A stretch of DNA of 64,000 nucleotides from Platanthera guangdongensis (taxonomy: Eukaryota; Streptophyta; Magnoliopsida; Asparagales; Orchidaceae), in assembly GCA_039583875.1 (NCBI GenBank), contig CM077166.1:81280564-81344563 (forward strand), given 5' to 3'. This document shows, piece by piece, positions 43,236-53,100 of the stretch. The number at the start of each line of letters is the position of its first letter. Position 1 is the stretch's first letter. The notes under the pieces are model-generated. The model was not told the origin of the DNA and ran no database searches. It saw only the letters and a list, made by a program, of their open reading frames with translations. Made by a program: the position numbers and the translations under genes.

Positions 43236-43289
43236 CCATTTTTGCCATTCACGTGCCTCAGATGCGTGTGTGCACCTTGCGCCTAGGCT

Positions 43290-43736
43290 CTAGGGCCCCT
43301 TTTTGTCTTGGTGCGCAGTTCCAGAGAGTTTGATTTTTAGCCAAAATTAGACATTGAACGCGCACGAGACCCATATAGTAACGACACGCCCGTGTGCGAA
43401 TATGTGCACGCGCACACAGTCTGCTTCAGGAAAAACTGTAGCACAGGAGGCCAGAGAAGAGGACCAGCACACGCATGCACATCAAAACACACGCGCGTGC
43501 ACATCAAAACACACGCGCCTGCACATCAAAACACGTGCGCGCGTGAAGGAAATTTGACATATTTTCATGAGACACGCACACAAGTCCACACATATACAAA
43601 AGCTAACATTTCAGATTTAGGGTAAAATAAGGAAAATAACAAAAATACATGGAATACGTACAATTACTAGATAAATAAGATGATTTCAATTCAATTAACA
43701 TGATGAAAACATGGTATAAAAAGTACATATTAGCGT
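43290..43736. repeat. unclassified repeat X, copy 2, right part
   Basis: Resumes the order of copy 1 from about 22312: GAGTTTGATTTTTAGCC, GACATTGAACGCGC, GAAATTTGACATATTTTC, ACACGCACACAAGTCCACA and GATGAAAACATGGTATAA. A 22-bp unit CACACGCGCGTGCACATCAA is repeated about three times at 43488-43535. Homology stops at about 43736 where the next chromovirus begins. Confidence 0.75.
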
Positions 43737-44085
43737 TGTGGAAACAACATGCGAGGAATGACACGGTTGGGAAATGCGCGGGAAGATGTTACGCCCTAAA
43801 TAAACACGAACACTCCAAGGGGAAAATCCCTCTTGTTCAGCCCTAGGCTCTAATTACTTTTCCAAAATCCAAATACAAGACAAAACCACAAAGGAATGGG
43901 TCAGGAGTTATATTTCCCCTCCCGCCCAAAAAGAAACAAAAATAAAGTGCGATAATAAAAATAAAATAACATAACGGAGAAGAAAAATAACATAACAGAG
44001 ATGATCACGCCAAACGTCCTGTTGTAGTCCCATCAGTCGATCTACTCCTTTGAGAATATACGCGCCACGTCGACAATGCTCTTTC

Positions 44086-45195
44086 CTACAGGGCATCCTC
44101 CTCCGTGTCCGTAACAATACCCCAATCTGGAAAATTTGCCTTGTCCTCAAGGCAATACTCCAGAAACTGGCTGTGAAAGTTGTCACGATCCAACCACGTC
44201 GCCTTGCAGTGAATCTTTTGGTACCATGCAACCAGAACCTGATCTCGGACCTGACCCTCCACAGTGACGGGTTTGTTGTCCAAGATCGCCTCAGAAATGT
44301 AAACGGTGGAGCCGTCAGATGCCATGTCCGGTGCAAGGGTCGCTTCGACCGAGTGGTCTCCTACCGCCCACTAGAGCTGGGACACATGGAAGACTGAATG
44401 TATGCGACTATGGGCGGGTAGACCGAGGAGGTAGGCCACCTTGCCGATGCGGGCAATCACATCGAACAGGACTTAGAAACAAGCCGATAACTTCAGATGA
44501 GAGCGGGGCACCACTGATGTCTGGCGGTAAGGTCGAAACTTGACGAATACCGCGCCCCCACTTGAAATTGAATATCCCTCTGAAGCTTGTTCGCGTGGAG
44601 CATCTTCTGTTGTGCGTGGAGGAGGCGGATCTTCAAGATCCGAAGAATCTCGTCCCAATACAAAAGCTTGGTGCGCACTGTGCCACTGCCCCGACGAGAC
44701 ATTCTACATGATGGTGCTGAATCACTGTGGGCAGTGGTTTCTCGTAGACAGCCTGGAAGGGGATCATGTGTCAGTCGAGTACTGAAACGAGATGTTGTAA
44801 GAGAACTCGGTCCACCCCAATCATTTGCTCCAGTCACGGGGGAGGCCGGAGACCAAACAACGCAAGTATGTCCCCATGCAACTGTTCATAATCTCGGACT
44901 GCCCGTCCGTCTGCGGGTGGTATGCCGAACTCATCCGGAGCTGTGTGCCTTGTAGTTTGAAAAGCTCCTACCAGAAGGAACTCATGAAAACCGGATCACG
45001 ATCGTTGAGGATGGATCGAGGAAAATTGTAGTAGAATGACGCCATAAATCAATGCCTCGGCCACCGTTGGAGCTATAATTGGGTGGCACATGGCTATAAA
45101 GTGGTCGTATTTGGAAAATCGGTCCACCACCAACAGGATGCAGTCGTACCCGAAGGACTGCGGGAGGCGCGTGATGAAAATCTCAGAGCTCTTTC
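44086..45195 (-). pseudogene. gypsy D integrase core, GPF region and chromodomain
   Basis: From 45195 down: RLPQSFGYDCILLVVDRF, then SKYDHFIAMCHPI (first catalytic Asp). Later come LNDRDPVFMSS-like and AYHPQTDGQSEIMN-like fragments in shifting frames, RILKIRLLHAQQKMLHANK (44660-44590) and a chromodomain at 44325-44086 with SEAILDNKPVTVEGQVRDQV, TWLDRDNF and CLEDKANFPDW. The chromodomain is the longest clean stretch. Integration and histone recognition are its family roles. Too broken to act. Confidence 0.8.
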
Positions 45196-45413
45196 TAGCC
45201 TCTGGTGTTGCTTCTCTTCAAATGAAAACCTATGAACCTATTTATTGTTTTCTGGAGAGATACGTCGGTAATTGCGTCGGAGCGGAATGTGCTGACGAAT
45301 AACGTCATTCTGTTTCAGTCACATGGATCATCAAATTTAGCAAAATGACGAAAGTGCCCCCCGGGCGGGCCGAGTGGCCCTGGCAGTGTGTCCGATGGTG
45401 GCGACCGCCGATG

Positions 45414-45448
<35 letters not shown>

Positions 45449-45735
45449 GGGGGGGAGGGAAGGCGCGTGTGCGGGGCGCGCGCGTGTGCGGGTGTGCCGT
45501 GCTTGGGTGTCCGTGTCTGGCTGCGCCCCTTCCTTCAGGGTGGTCCTTCCTGCACTACTGCTGGGATCTCTTGGTCTGACTCGGAAATTTCGAGTGGGGA
45601 CCCCATCAAATGCCCCCAAAGTTTCGCAAGTCATGACCCGCAAAGCGAGGAGCGCGAAAATTTCTGAGCTTGATCGCCTTGCCTCGGGACTGGTTGCTCG
45701 CGCGTCGTTCTTTCTTGTTGTGCAAGGGCCACATC
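45195..45735. other. foreign segment with a 33-G run inside gypsy D integrase
   Basis: Integrase coding resumes on both sides (CQCSKYESLS to the right, RLPQSFGYD to the left), but this segment has no integrase similarity and replaces the expected few dozen codons. It contains 33 consecutive G at 45415-45447, then AGGGGGGGAGGGA, and a CG/GT-rich stretch. No clear terminal repeats or duplication. It could be a small insertion or an assembly join at the homopolymer. Confidence 0.6.
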
Positions 45736-45739
45736 TTCT

Positions 45740-47460
45740 CATATGAGATCGAGAATGGGAAAGGGACTCATATTTCGAGCACTGGCAGACGAGGCATGCT
45801 GCCACGAACTCCTTCACGTGTCGCATCATGCCTTTCCAATAAAGTGCCGCTGCGAGGCGACAATAGGTATGAAACGCCCCAGAATGGCCCGCTGTCGGGG
45901 TAGTATGGAACTCCGTTAGGAGCTACTGAATGCTGGGGGGAAATGATGAAATGACTAATCAACCCCGATAAAAGAAACGACCTCCAAGAAGGGAGTAAGG
46001 GGGGCAGACATCGACATCCGTTCGTAAGCGCTCTATGATGGCTCGCAAGGTCGGATCGGTCTCCACTTCTCTCTGTAAAGTGTCCGCCTCCTGCCAAATT
46101 GGGTGTGATATGGCTGCCAATTCCGTGGACACTGTCTGTCGGAATAAGGCGTTTGATGCCAAGTTTGACTTGTTAGAACGGTATTCCACTGTGAAGTCAT
46201 AGCCTAAGAGCTTTTCCACCCAAAGCTGCTCTAACAGGGTAGTTATCTTCTGGCTAAGAAGGTACCAAAGGTTGTGGTGATCTGTGCGAACGATGAAGTG
46301 TTGCCCCAAGAGGTACAATCGCCAATGCTGAATCGCCAAGACGAGTGCCATTAACTCGTTCTCGTACGCTGGGCCTGAGTGGGATCGAATGGTAGAAGAG
46401 AAGGACCGATTGAAGTATGTAACCGGCCGCCCAACCTGCATAAGCACCGCGCCAATGCCTGAGTCGGAGGCATCACACTCCACTATGAAGGACAGAGTGA
46501 AATTTGGCATGGCTAGAATTGGGGCCGTAACCAAAGCCTGCTGTAGGGTTGTGAAAGCGGTAGCTGCCTTGGGGGACCATCAAAACGTCATATCAGCCGT
46601 CTTACGCAGAAGACGTGTGAGAGGCAGATCCAACTTGCATAGTTGCAGATAAAACAACAATAATAGTCTGTCAAGCTGAGGAAGCCTCGTAGCTCACGTA
46701 AGGAGCGCGGTGAAGGCCACCACAGAACTGCCTCCACCTTGTCGGGGTCCATGGCCACCCCTTTAGCAGATACGGTGTGACCAAGGTAGGATATCTCGCG
46801 CTGAGCGAACACAAATTTTTTTAAATTGGCGACTAATGAGTGCTGTAGTAGAGTCGCTAGAGTAGTCTCCAGGTAGCGCAGAGGATCCCACCACTTCAAG
46901 CTATAAACAAGTATGCCATCAAAGAAATCAATAACATACTTACGAAGCACCACATAAGATTATGTGCCACTGGGATAGGATACTTGTCCACCACGGTGGC
47001 TTTGTTAAGCTCACGATACCGTCCTTCATACGGACTAGAAATACCAGACTGAAAAACGGGCTAGCGCTCGGTTGGATCAGACCGACAATCAACATATCAG
47101 GGACCAAGCATTCGATCTCATCCTTCTAGATGTGACTGTAGAGATAAGGGCGGACCGACTGACTGAGATTGCCTGGATGACCTCCTGGAGGGGAATATGG
47201 TGGGCGGTGATGCACGACGGTGCAAGACCTGGTAGTGGCCCAAACACTTAGGCGAAGGCTTCTAAGAGGCGGGACAACTGGGGTAGATGAGAAGTAGGCG
47301 GCGGGGGTAGGTGCCCGGGCCCCAAAGTCGTGGTCTGCCATAAAAAAGTGCAGAAATCCACCGAGTCAGTGCGCTGGGCTGCTTGCGAAGAGATGACGAT
47401 CCGCTGGAGGGAAATATCACCCTGAAGCGTGCATGGACGTTTGGCCCACTGAAAAGTCAT
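45740..47460 (-). pseudogene. gypsy D RT, RNase H and integrase zinc finger
   Basis: RT part (46953-46590): KYVIDFFDGILVYSLKW, where the catalytic FDD has become FDG, then EISYLGHTVSAKGVAMDPDK and LRELRGFLSLTDYYC. RNase H (46534-45960): FIVECDASDSGIGAVLMQVG, AYENELMALVLAIQHWR and VRTDHHNLWYLL. Finger: HVKEFVAACLVCQCSKYE. The order is normal for Ty3/gypsy. The lost catalytic aspartate and several stops show it is dead. 47248-47505 is the poorly conserved protease-RT join. Confidence 0.85.
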
Positions 47461-47649
47461 ACGGATAGAAGCCCAATTGTGGTTGATGCCGCCCAAAGTC
47501 GGCAACCAGCTGATGCCCAGAATGGCGTCGACCCCGCCTAAGTCGAAAACGTGGAAATCTACGGGGGCGGTATACTCGCCCTGCTGAAGAGAGAGGTCGT
47601 AGCATAAACCTCGAGTTGGCGATCGATGACCATCACCGAGGTGAACGAT

Positions 47650-47940
47650 AAAACTCTATATAGGATCTGAAGGCAACTGCAAACGCGTCATGAAGTCGTG
47701 GGAGATAAAGTAGTGGCTCACGCCATTTTTGATCGTGAACACCCTCAGTGTTCCCTGGAGTCTTCCCCGGAGCTTCATGGTGCGGGGTCTTGAGATGCCC
47801 TCCGTAGAAGAACATGAAAGCTCTAAACGATGCTGGCCGAGCTTCGTCGGTTCCTCGGGAGGATCATCCTCTAGCAGCAGGGCGTCCAGTTCAGCAGCCA
47901 TCACCTCGTCCTCGTCAGTGTTGGGTATTGTATTCACAAT
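47650..47940 (-). pseudogene. gypsy D protease fragment
   Basis: The minus frame carries an acidic gag-tail-like stretch, then LRVFTIKNGVSHYFISHDFM, which corresponds to the protease active-site region (normally VDSGSSHNFIS). The DSG triad is replaced by KNG, so it would be inactive. A stop follows soon after. Confidence 0.7.
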
Positions 47941-48171
47941 AACCTATATTTGTGTGAAGTCACACTTGAAATAAGATGAATTAAGTATGTATTTGATGCT
48001 ATTCTCTAGTTTAGTGTTTGCGGGTCATTATTGCTAAGTGTTGACCAATGTCTGTTTACAATGAGTCACTTAACACAGGACCATGCAAAGTAATCCCTCA
48101 TTGTGTGATCCATGATGTTGACTCATGTGTAACCTCTCTATTGGGATGCACTTCATTTTCAAGTACTAAAG

Positions 48172-49009
48172 CATAAAAGAAAGGAAAGGTTGCTGATCTT
48201 CGAACAAAGAAAAAAAGAAATTTACTCTGAAATTTCCTAAGTCTATTTTTCGAAAAGAAGAATGTTTTTCGAAAGATCTAGATAAATTTTTCGAGAAAGT
48301 AGAACTGTTCTCGAGAAACATAAGGATTTTTCGAAAAACTCTAAAAAACTTGTAAGATCTCTTTTTCGAGAAATGTCCTGTAGATTTCGCGAAAAAGCAA
48401 AACTCATTTTTCGAAAAAGAAATGTTGTTTTCGAAAAATCAGACTCATGTTTCGAGAAAGAAAAGTTGTTTTCGAAAAGTCAAATTCATTTTCCGAAAAA
48501 TCAATTCCACAGTTCAGAGAATTCTGCGTGAAGCATTTTCTCGTGAAGGGTATGCCATTTTTTCGAAAAATCAAATTCTTTTCGAAAAAACATAAAAGAA
48601 AGGAAAGGTTGCTGATCTTTGAACAAAGAAAAAAAAGAAATTTACTCTGAAATTTCCTAAGTCTATTTTTCGAATAGAATGTTTTTCGAAAGATCTAGAT
48701 AAATTTTTGGAGAAAGTAGAACTATTCTCGAGAAACATAAGGACTTTTCGAAAAACTCTAAAAAACTTGTAAGATCTCTTTTTTGAGAAATATCCTGTAG
48801 ATTTCGCGAAAAAGCAAAACTCGTTTTTCGAAAAAGAAATGTTGTTTTCGAAAAATCAGACTCATGTTTTGAGAAAGAAAAGTTGTTTTCGAAAAGTCAA
48901 ATTCATTTTCCGAAAAATCAATTCCACAGTTCAGAGAATTCTGCGTGAAGCATTTTCTCGTGAAGGGTATGCCATTTTTTCGAAAAATCAAATTCTTTTC
49001 GAAAAATCA
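48172..49009 (+). repeat. 419-bp tandem duplication rich in TTTTCGAAAAA
   Basis: The unit starting CATAAAAGAAAGGAAAGG occurs at 48172 and 48591, an exact 419-base offset, with about a dozen differences. Each unit holds around ten TTCGAAAA-type palindromes spaced 20-45 bases apart. Open frames inside are by-products of A/T-rich repeats. Confidence 0.92.
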
Positions 49010-49148
49010 TGTTTCCTTTCGAAGAATGCAGTTGTAGAAAATTTAAATTTCAAATTCGTCTGACGGGATTTCAATTCAATCTTAATTCTTCATGATTAGT
49101 CCACGTGAATCATTCCTTAATGATTTCAGACCGTCAGTGAATGTCGTA

Positions 49149-49156
49149 TATAAAGT
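49149..49156 (+). promoter_or_regulatory. TATA box of copia C LTR
   Basis: GTATATAAAGTC, about 700 bases before the LTR end, with a leader-like stretch after it. Best core-promoter candidate in this LTR. Confidence 0.6.
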
Positions 49157-49855
49157 CTCTCAAGGATTTGCTAACCCTAGTAGTACTTACAGAAATCTGA
49201 ATCGCCGCAAGTTATAGATCGGGAAAAGCTGCACGCCGCCATCGTCATTCTTCTTTGACGCTTCTTCCTCGATCCTGCGATTCAAAAGAAGAAAAGATTC
49301 GACAGATTACAGAATCAAGTTTCTTCAATCATTCATTTGATCGCGTCGGATCCTAAGAGTTTCAGATCGTGTTCTCTCAAGATTTCTTCCTCAACATCTT
49401 TTTCAAGAATTTCAGGTCTTAAGACGGAAGAACTTTGAAGATTTCAGATCTGGAAGTAAAGTTTTTATTGTAGTTGTAAAATTATTTCAACTCTTATAGG
49501 AGTGTTGTCTCCGAGTTTGTAGGAAGATTATTCTTCCGAGTGTAGATCCCGTTTTGGGGGGTCAAGTTTGTAGGGGTGTGTTAACTCCAAGTTGTAGGAG
49601 CGTTGCTCAGAGGTGTAGGATTGTTTCAATCCAAGATTTAGTGAAGTAGCCAAGTCTAGTCGTGGTGCTAGATTGGTGAGGTGGAAAGTGGACGTACCCA
49701 AGATTGGGGAACCACTATAATTCCTTGTGTCATCTGGCTTGTGCTTGATTATTTTTCTGTGTTAATGTCTCTCAAATTTTTATTCCGCAAAAGACGCAGA
49801 TCTCACCTATTCACCCTCCTCTAGGTGATTTAGGTAGACAACTAGATACTTTCAA

Positions 49856-49869
49856 TTAGTATCAGAGGG
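49856..49869 (+). other. copia C primer-binding site
   Basis: TTAGTATCAGAGGG one base after the LTR. It resembles the initiator-methionine tRNA site TTGGTATCAGAGC with a G-to-A change. Confidence 0.7.
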
Positions 49870-49938
49870 AGATTGTTCTCAAAAAGGTTCACATCTTGAA
49901 CAGATCTCTACTTCTAGTTGTCGTAGAGATTATCAAGC

Positions 49939-50680
49939 ATGGACAGATTCAAGGACTCCGCAAAGCTTCCGGTGTGCACAAAGGCTAAATTTCTCATGTG
50001 TAAAGAAAGAGTCAAATTTTTCATGGAAGCTGTTGATCCCCGCATCTTCTTGATAGTTGATGAAGGCCCCCATGTTCCCATGACAACCTCCACTATTGAT
50101 CCATCCAGAAAGGTACCAAAGAAACTGATGGATCTCGACAAAGATGAGATTGCCCTTGTCTCTCTGGACAAGAAAGCTAAAAATATCATTACAAGTGCAA
50201 TCAATGACTTAATGTTGCAGAACCTTATTCACTGTCAATCTGTCAAGGAAATGTGACAGTCTCTGATCGTCCTGATGGAAGGGACAAAAGAAGTAAATGA
50301 TGATATAAGATCCCTTCTGAACCAAAAATATAAGACTTTCAAGCAAGGCCCCAAGGACATAATTGCTGACACATATGATAACTTCTTCAAAATCGTCAAC
50401 GGCCTGAAGAACTACGACCGAGTGTTCATAAATGGAGAACTAAACGACAAGTTTCTAAGATCCTTAACTAAGGAATGAGACAATAAAATTTGTGCCATCA
50501 GGGAGTTCGGGAGACTGGCTGAAACTGACCCCCAGAACCTCTTCGGAAAGCTTATGTCCTATGAGCTTCAAATCAACACAAGAAAAGCTGAAAAAGAGGG
50601 CAGCAGATCTTCATCAAAAGAGAAGTCTGTTACACTAAAGGCAGACAGCTCAAGGAAGGCGGTGATGGATCTCGGATAAG
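49939..50680 (+). pseudogene. copia C gag (UBN2-type), two in-frame stops
   Basis: ATG 49939 opens MDRFKDSAKLPVCTKAKFLM; then ERVKFFMEAVDPRIFLIVDE, GPHVPM, LDKKAKNIITSAINDLM and SVKEM before TGA at 50254. The same frame continues (LLNQKYKTFKQGP, NGLKNYDRVFINGELNDKFL) to TGA at 50476, then on to 50680. Both stops fall where copia gag has tryptophan (KEMW, KEW), so TGG has become TGA. Gag forms the particle shell. No knuckle or pol follows; the element is truncated before 50800. Confidence 0.85.
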
Positions 50681-50683
50681 AAG

Positions 50684-51176
50684 CAACCATTTTACTGAAT
50701 GGCAGCTGGACGCTAGTCAGATTTGAACTAGAGTTAACATTATCTATCAAGATGTGCATGAGACTTAATTTGTTAGATGAAGCAGGGGGGAGGAACAAAG
50801 AGAAATTTTTTGTTCAAGATTGGAAGGCGTGATACAAGTAAGAGCTCCTTACTCTTGCCCACACCCTAAGGTGTTTTCCGACACAAATCCAAAACCAACA
50901 TACCCTTTTTCTCACACACTCTTCCTTACTATCTATTGCTCTTTTATTTTCTTCATATATGATACATCATTGTCTTAATAACATAAATATTCCATTGGAA
51001 GAAGACATGCGAGTGAGTATTGTGGTTGCTCCTTGTGAGTATTACATTATCCCTGAGCATCCACACTTTTAATATTTATAGAAACAACCATTTTACTGAA
51101 TGGCAGCTGGACGCTAGTCAGATTTGAACTAGAGTTAACATTATCTATCAAGATGTGCGTTAGACTTAATTTGTTA
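50684..51176. repeat. 92-bp direct repeats flanking ~310 bp
   Basis: Copies at 50684-50775 and 51085-51176 are almost identical (offset 401). The second is followed by two extra ACATTATCTATCAA copies (51177 and 51190; the first at 51138), after which the Tat LTR starts abruptly at 51211. The 310 bases between hold no gene. Confidence 0.9.
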
Positions 51177-51210
51177 ACATTATCTATCAACATTATCTAT
51201 CAAGATTGGA

Positions 51211-51880
51211 TGGGTTCGACGAGCCCAGATCTGCGAGCCGCTCTAATGGTCACAGTGGCCGCCAGCCCGCTCCCCTATACGCGACCTGGCCGCCTGTCCG
51301 CCTCGGCAGAGGATTGGCGGGTCGCGGTGGCCCGGCTCGCGCTCGCCCAAGAAGAGTAGGCGAGCCGTTAGAGCCAGGTCGCACCCGCCTCTCGCGGGAC
51401 GAGAGTAGTGGCGAGCTGACCTCCCTATCCCTGGATGGGTCCCAGTAAAAGCCCCGAGGTGAAATTACCTAGATGGCCTCCCCATGGGTGTGAATAGCTT
51501 GTTGGAACAGCGGAGCTACGCTGTTGGCAGACCAAGTTGGACTACACATAGCTGTTCAAAACAGCGGAGGTTGGCTATTTGCAGGTCATTTTCAGAATTC
51601 TATAAATAGAACCCAAGGGGCACCTCAGGGGGCACGCTCTCATACTCTCTAGCTCCTTGGTCCTCTAGTGTTTTCTGAGGTAGGCTTAGCTCGGTCTGTG
51701 GCTAAGGAGGGGAAGTACTCTCAGGTCTTCCGGGTGTGTGGTGGGTCGTCCTCGCCGAGCCCTTGGGTCGGTTCTTGTCTTTGTTTTCCTTTGTTATTTT
51801 GCTTGCAGGAGCGAAGTAGGCGCGTGATCACCTCTTCCCCAAGGGTGAACTTCGCAAGAGACCGTTTTTCGGTTTCAACA
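51211..51880 (+). repeat. Tat element 5' LTR (probably truncated at its left end)
   Basis: TGGGTTCGAC at 51211 matches 63453. The LTR ends at GGTTTCAACA. No purine tract precedes the matching point at 63453, so the true LTR may start further upstream and this copy may be cut short. Confidence 0.8.
51601..51608 (+). promoter_or_regulatory. TATA box of Tat 5' LTR
   Basis: TCTATAAATAGAACCC, conserved in the 3' LTR at 63853-63861 (TGTATAAATAGAACCC). Drives the sense gag-pol transcript; start site inferred about 30 bases downstream. Confidence 0.75.
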
Positions 51881-51882
51881 TT

Positions 51883-51897
51883 TTGGTGCGGTGAGTG
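51883..51897 (+). other. candidate Tat primer-binding site
   Basis: TTGGTGCGGTGAGTG follows the LTR end after two T. Tat and Athila elements usually carry a TGGCGCCGTTG-like site here; this copy is diverged, so the primer tRNA is not assigned. Confidence 0.45.
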
Positions 51898-51990
51898 TGG
51901 AACATGGTCAGTACAGAAAAGCTTCAGCGAGCTAGATGACAGGAGGATAGGGATCTGAAAGGCCGAACTCGCCGCCCCCCTCTTGCCACG

Positions 51991-53100
51991 GTGGGGATGT
52001 TTGAGGATTTCAGGAACGAGGTGCTGGGCCTCGTCAAGTTCGCACTCGGCACGCGAGCCGAGTGCTCGACTCCAGCAATCCAGATCGCAGCCGCCCCCTC
52101 TCTGGGCGAGGACGCCCCCGACAGGCGAGCTGGGAAGGAAATTGCCGAGAAGGGCCGGGGCGCGAGCTCCCCGGGCGCGAGATCTTCCCCGGCTCGGCAG
52201 GCCGAGGCTGGTTTCGGCGAGCTGGGCTCGCGAGACTCGTCAGCTCGCCCAGTAGGGGGAGGCAGCCCCTTCGGCGAGTTGGTCTCTTCAGCTCCAGTTC
52301 CAGAAGGGTTCAGGGAACACGAGATGTCCTACACCGGGAAGGGAGACCCGGTCCAACACGTCCAATGGTTCGAGGACGTGGTCTCGATCCGGCAGATGTC
52401 TGATGGGTTCAAATGCCGACTCTTCGCCATCACCCTCAAGGAGAAGGCGAGGGAGTGGTTCCATCAGCTGCCGACCAGCTCAATCTACTGTTTCGAGGAC
52501 CTGCGCCGGGGGTTCATGCTGAGGTTCACTACCTCGAAGAGGAGGAAGAATGAGTTGTAGTCCCTGTTCCACATCAAGCAGGGAGTAAACGAGACGCTGA
52601 GGAGCTACGTAGACCGGTTCCAGGAGGAGGTCACCCAGGTCCAGGAGATGTCGGGTCATAGTTTGATGATGGCTTTCACCTTGGGCCTGCAACAGAGTTT
52701 CTTCAGGATGGAGTTGAAGAGGATTCCCCCCCTCTCCTACGAGGAGTTGATGGAGAGGGCGGCGAGAGAAGTTGACGGGGAGGCGTCAAACCCGGAGTTT
52801 GCCCGGAAACTGGCCAGGTGGGCCACGAAAGAGGAGAAGGAGCCAAGAGGAGGAAGAGGCCAGGAGGAGAGGAGGGGAGAGCCCCGACAGAGGGAGCAGA
52901 GGCAGCTCCAGGGGCAGCAGCAGCCCAGGTGGGGGCGTCAGGAGCCTGATCGTCGGCTGGGCTGGAGGTCCGAGTGGCAAGGGCAGGGGCCACAGAGAGG
53001 GTACCAAGGAAGGGACCGCCACCAGGGGGGCAAGATCAATTCCACCCCCCGGGCTGGAGGCAGGCCCAGAGAGCTCGACTCCCCGATCAGGAAGAGGCTA
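51991..53100 (+). pseudogene. Tat gag with in-frame TAG
   Basis: The frame opens MGMFEDFRNEVLGLVKFALG. A charged linker leads to the retrotransposon-gag core: GDPVQHVQWFEDVV, FAITLKEKAREWFHQLP and LRRGFMLRFTTSKRR. A TAG at 52558 interrupts, and the same frame continues SLFHIKQGVNETLRSYVDRF to a glutamine/arginine-rich region. It meets a frame change near 53050-53100 before the knuckle-like YCDFHQEEGNATTTCPEF. The TAG is where CAG (Gln) would fit. Gag packages the RNA. Confidence 0.88.

Larger units (their letters stand above)
24975..43279 (+). mobile_element. hAT DNA transposon (BED/DUF659 type), inactive, carrying nested insertions
   Basis: Exons of a BED-finger, DUF659, hAT-dimerisation transposase lie at 25975-26686 and 39567-42235 on the plus strand. 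Candidate ends are CAAGATGCGCCTGAGGCGCC at 24975 and, on the opposite strand, CAAGGTGCACACACGCATC ending at 43279. Their outer bases agree but I find no 8-bp duplication, so the ends are approximate. The element interrupts repeat X. Removing the chromovirus at 26687-39561 joins the transposase halves. Confidence 0.72.
43737..47940 (-). mobile_element. degraded minus-strand chromovirus (gypsy D)
   Basis: Minus-strand order from right: protease (47940-47650), RT (about 47450-46590), RNase H (46534-45960), integrase finger (45829-45740), integrase core and GPF region (45195-44480), chromodomain (44325-44086) and probable 3' LTR (43737-44085). Gag and the 5' LTR are missing; a copia LTR begins near 47975. 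Stops and shifts abound. The inserted or foreign segment 45195-45735 interrupts integrase. Confidence 0.82.
47975..49854 (+). repeat. copia C 5' LTR (left boundary uncertain)
   Basis: Ends CTAGATACTTTCA just before a primer-binding site. The preceding CACCTATTCACCCTCCTCTAGG is typical of a copia LTR end. It contains a TATA box and a 419-bp tandem duplication. No 3' LTR is seen; the element breaks off near 50800. Confidence 0.65.

Noticed and set aside
24975..43279. 8-bp target duplication for the large hAT element
   Set aside because: TAAGTTGT on the left and CGCCTAGG on the right do not match, so the ends stay approximate.
48240..49065. Small open frames of 67-77 codons in the copia C LTR
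   Set aside because: Composition is dictated by TTTCGAAAA repeats; no start context or similarity.
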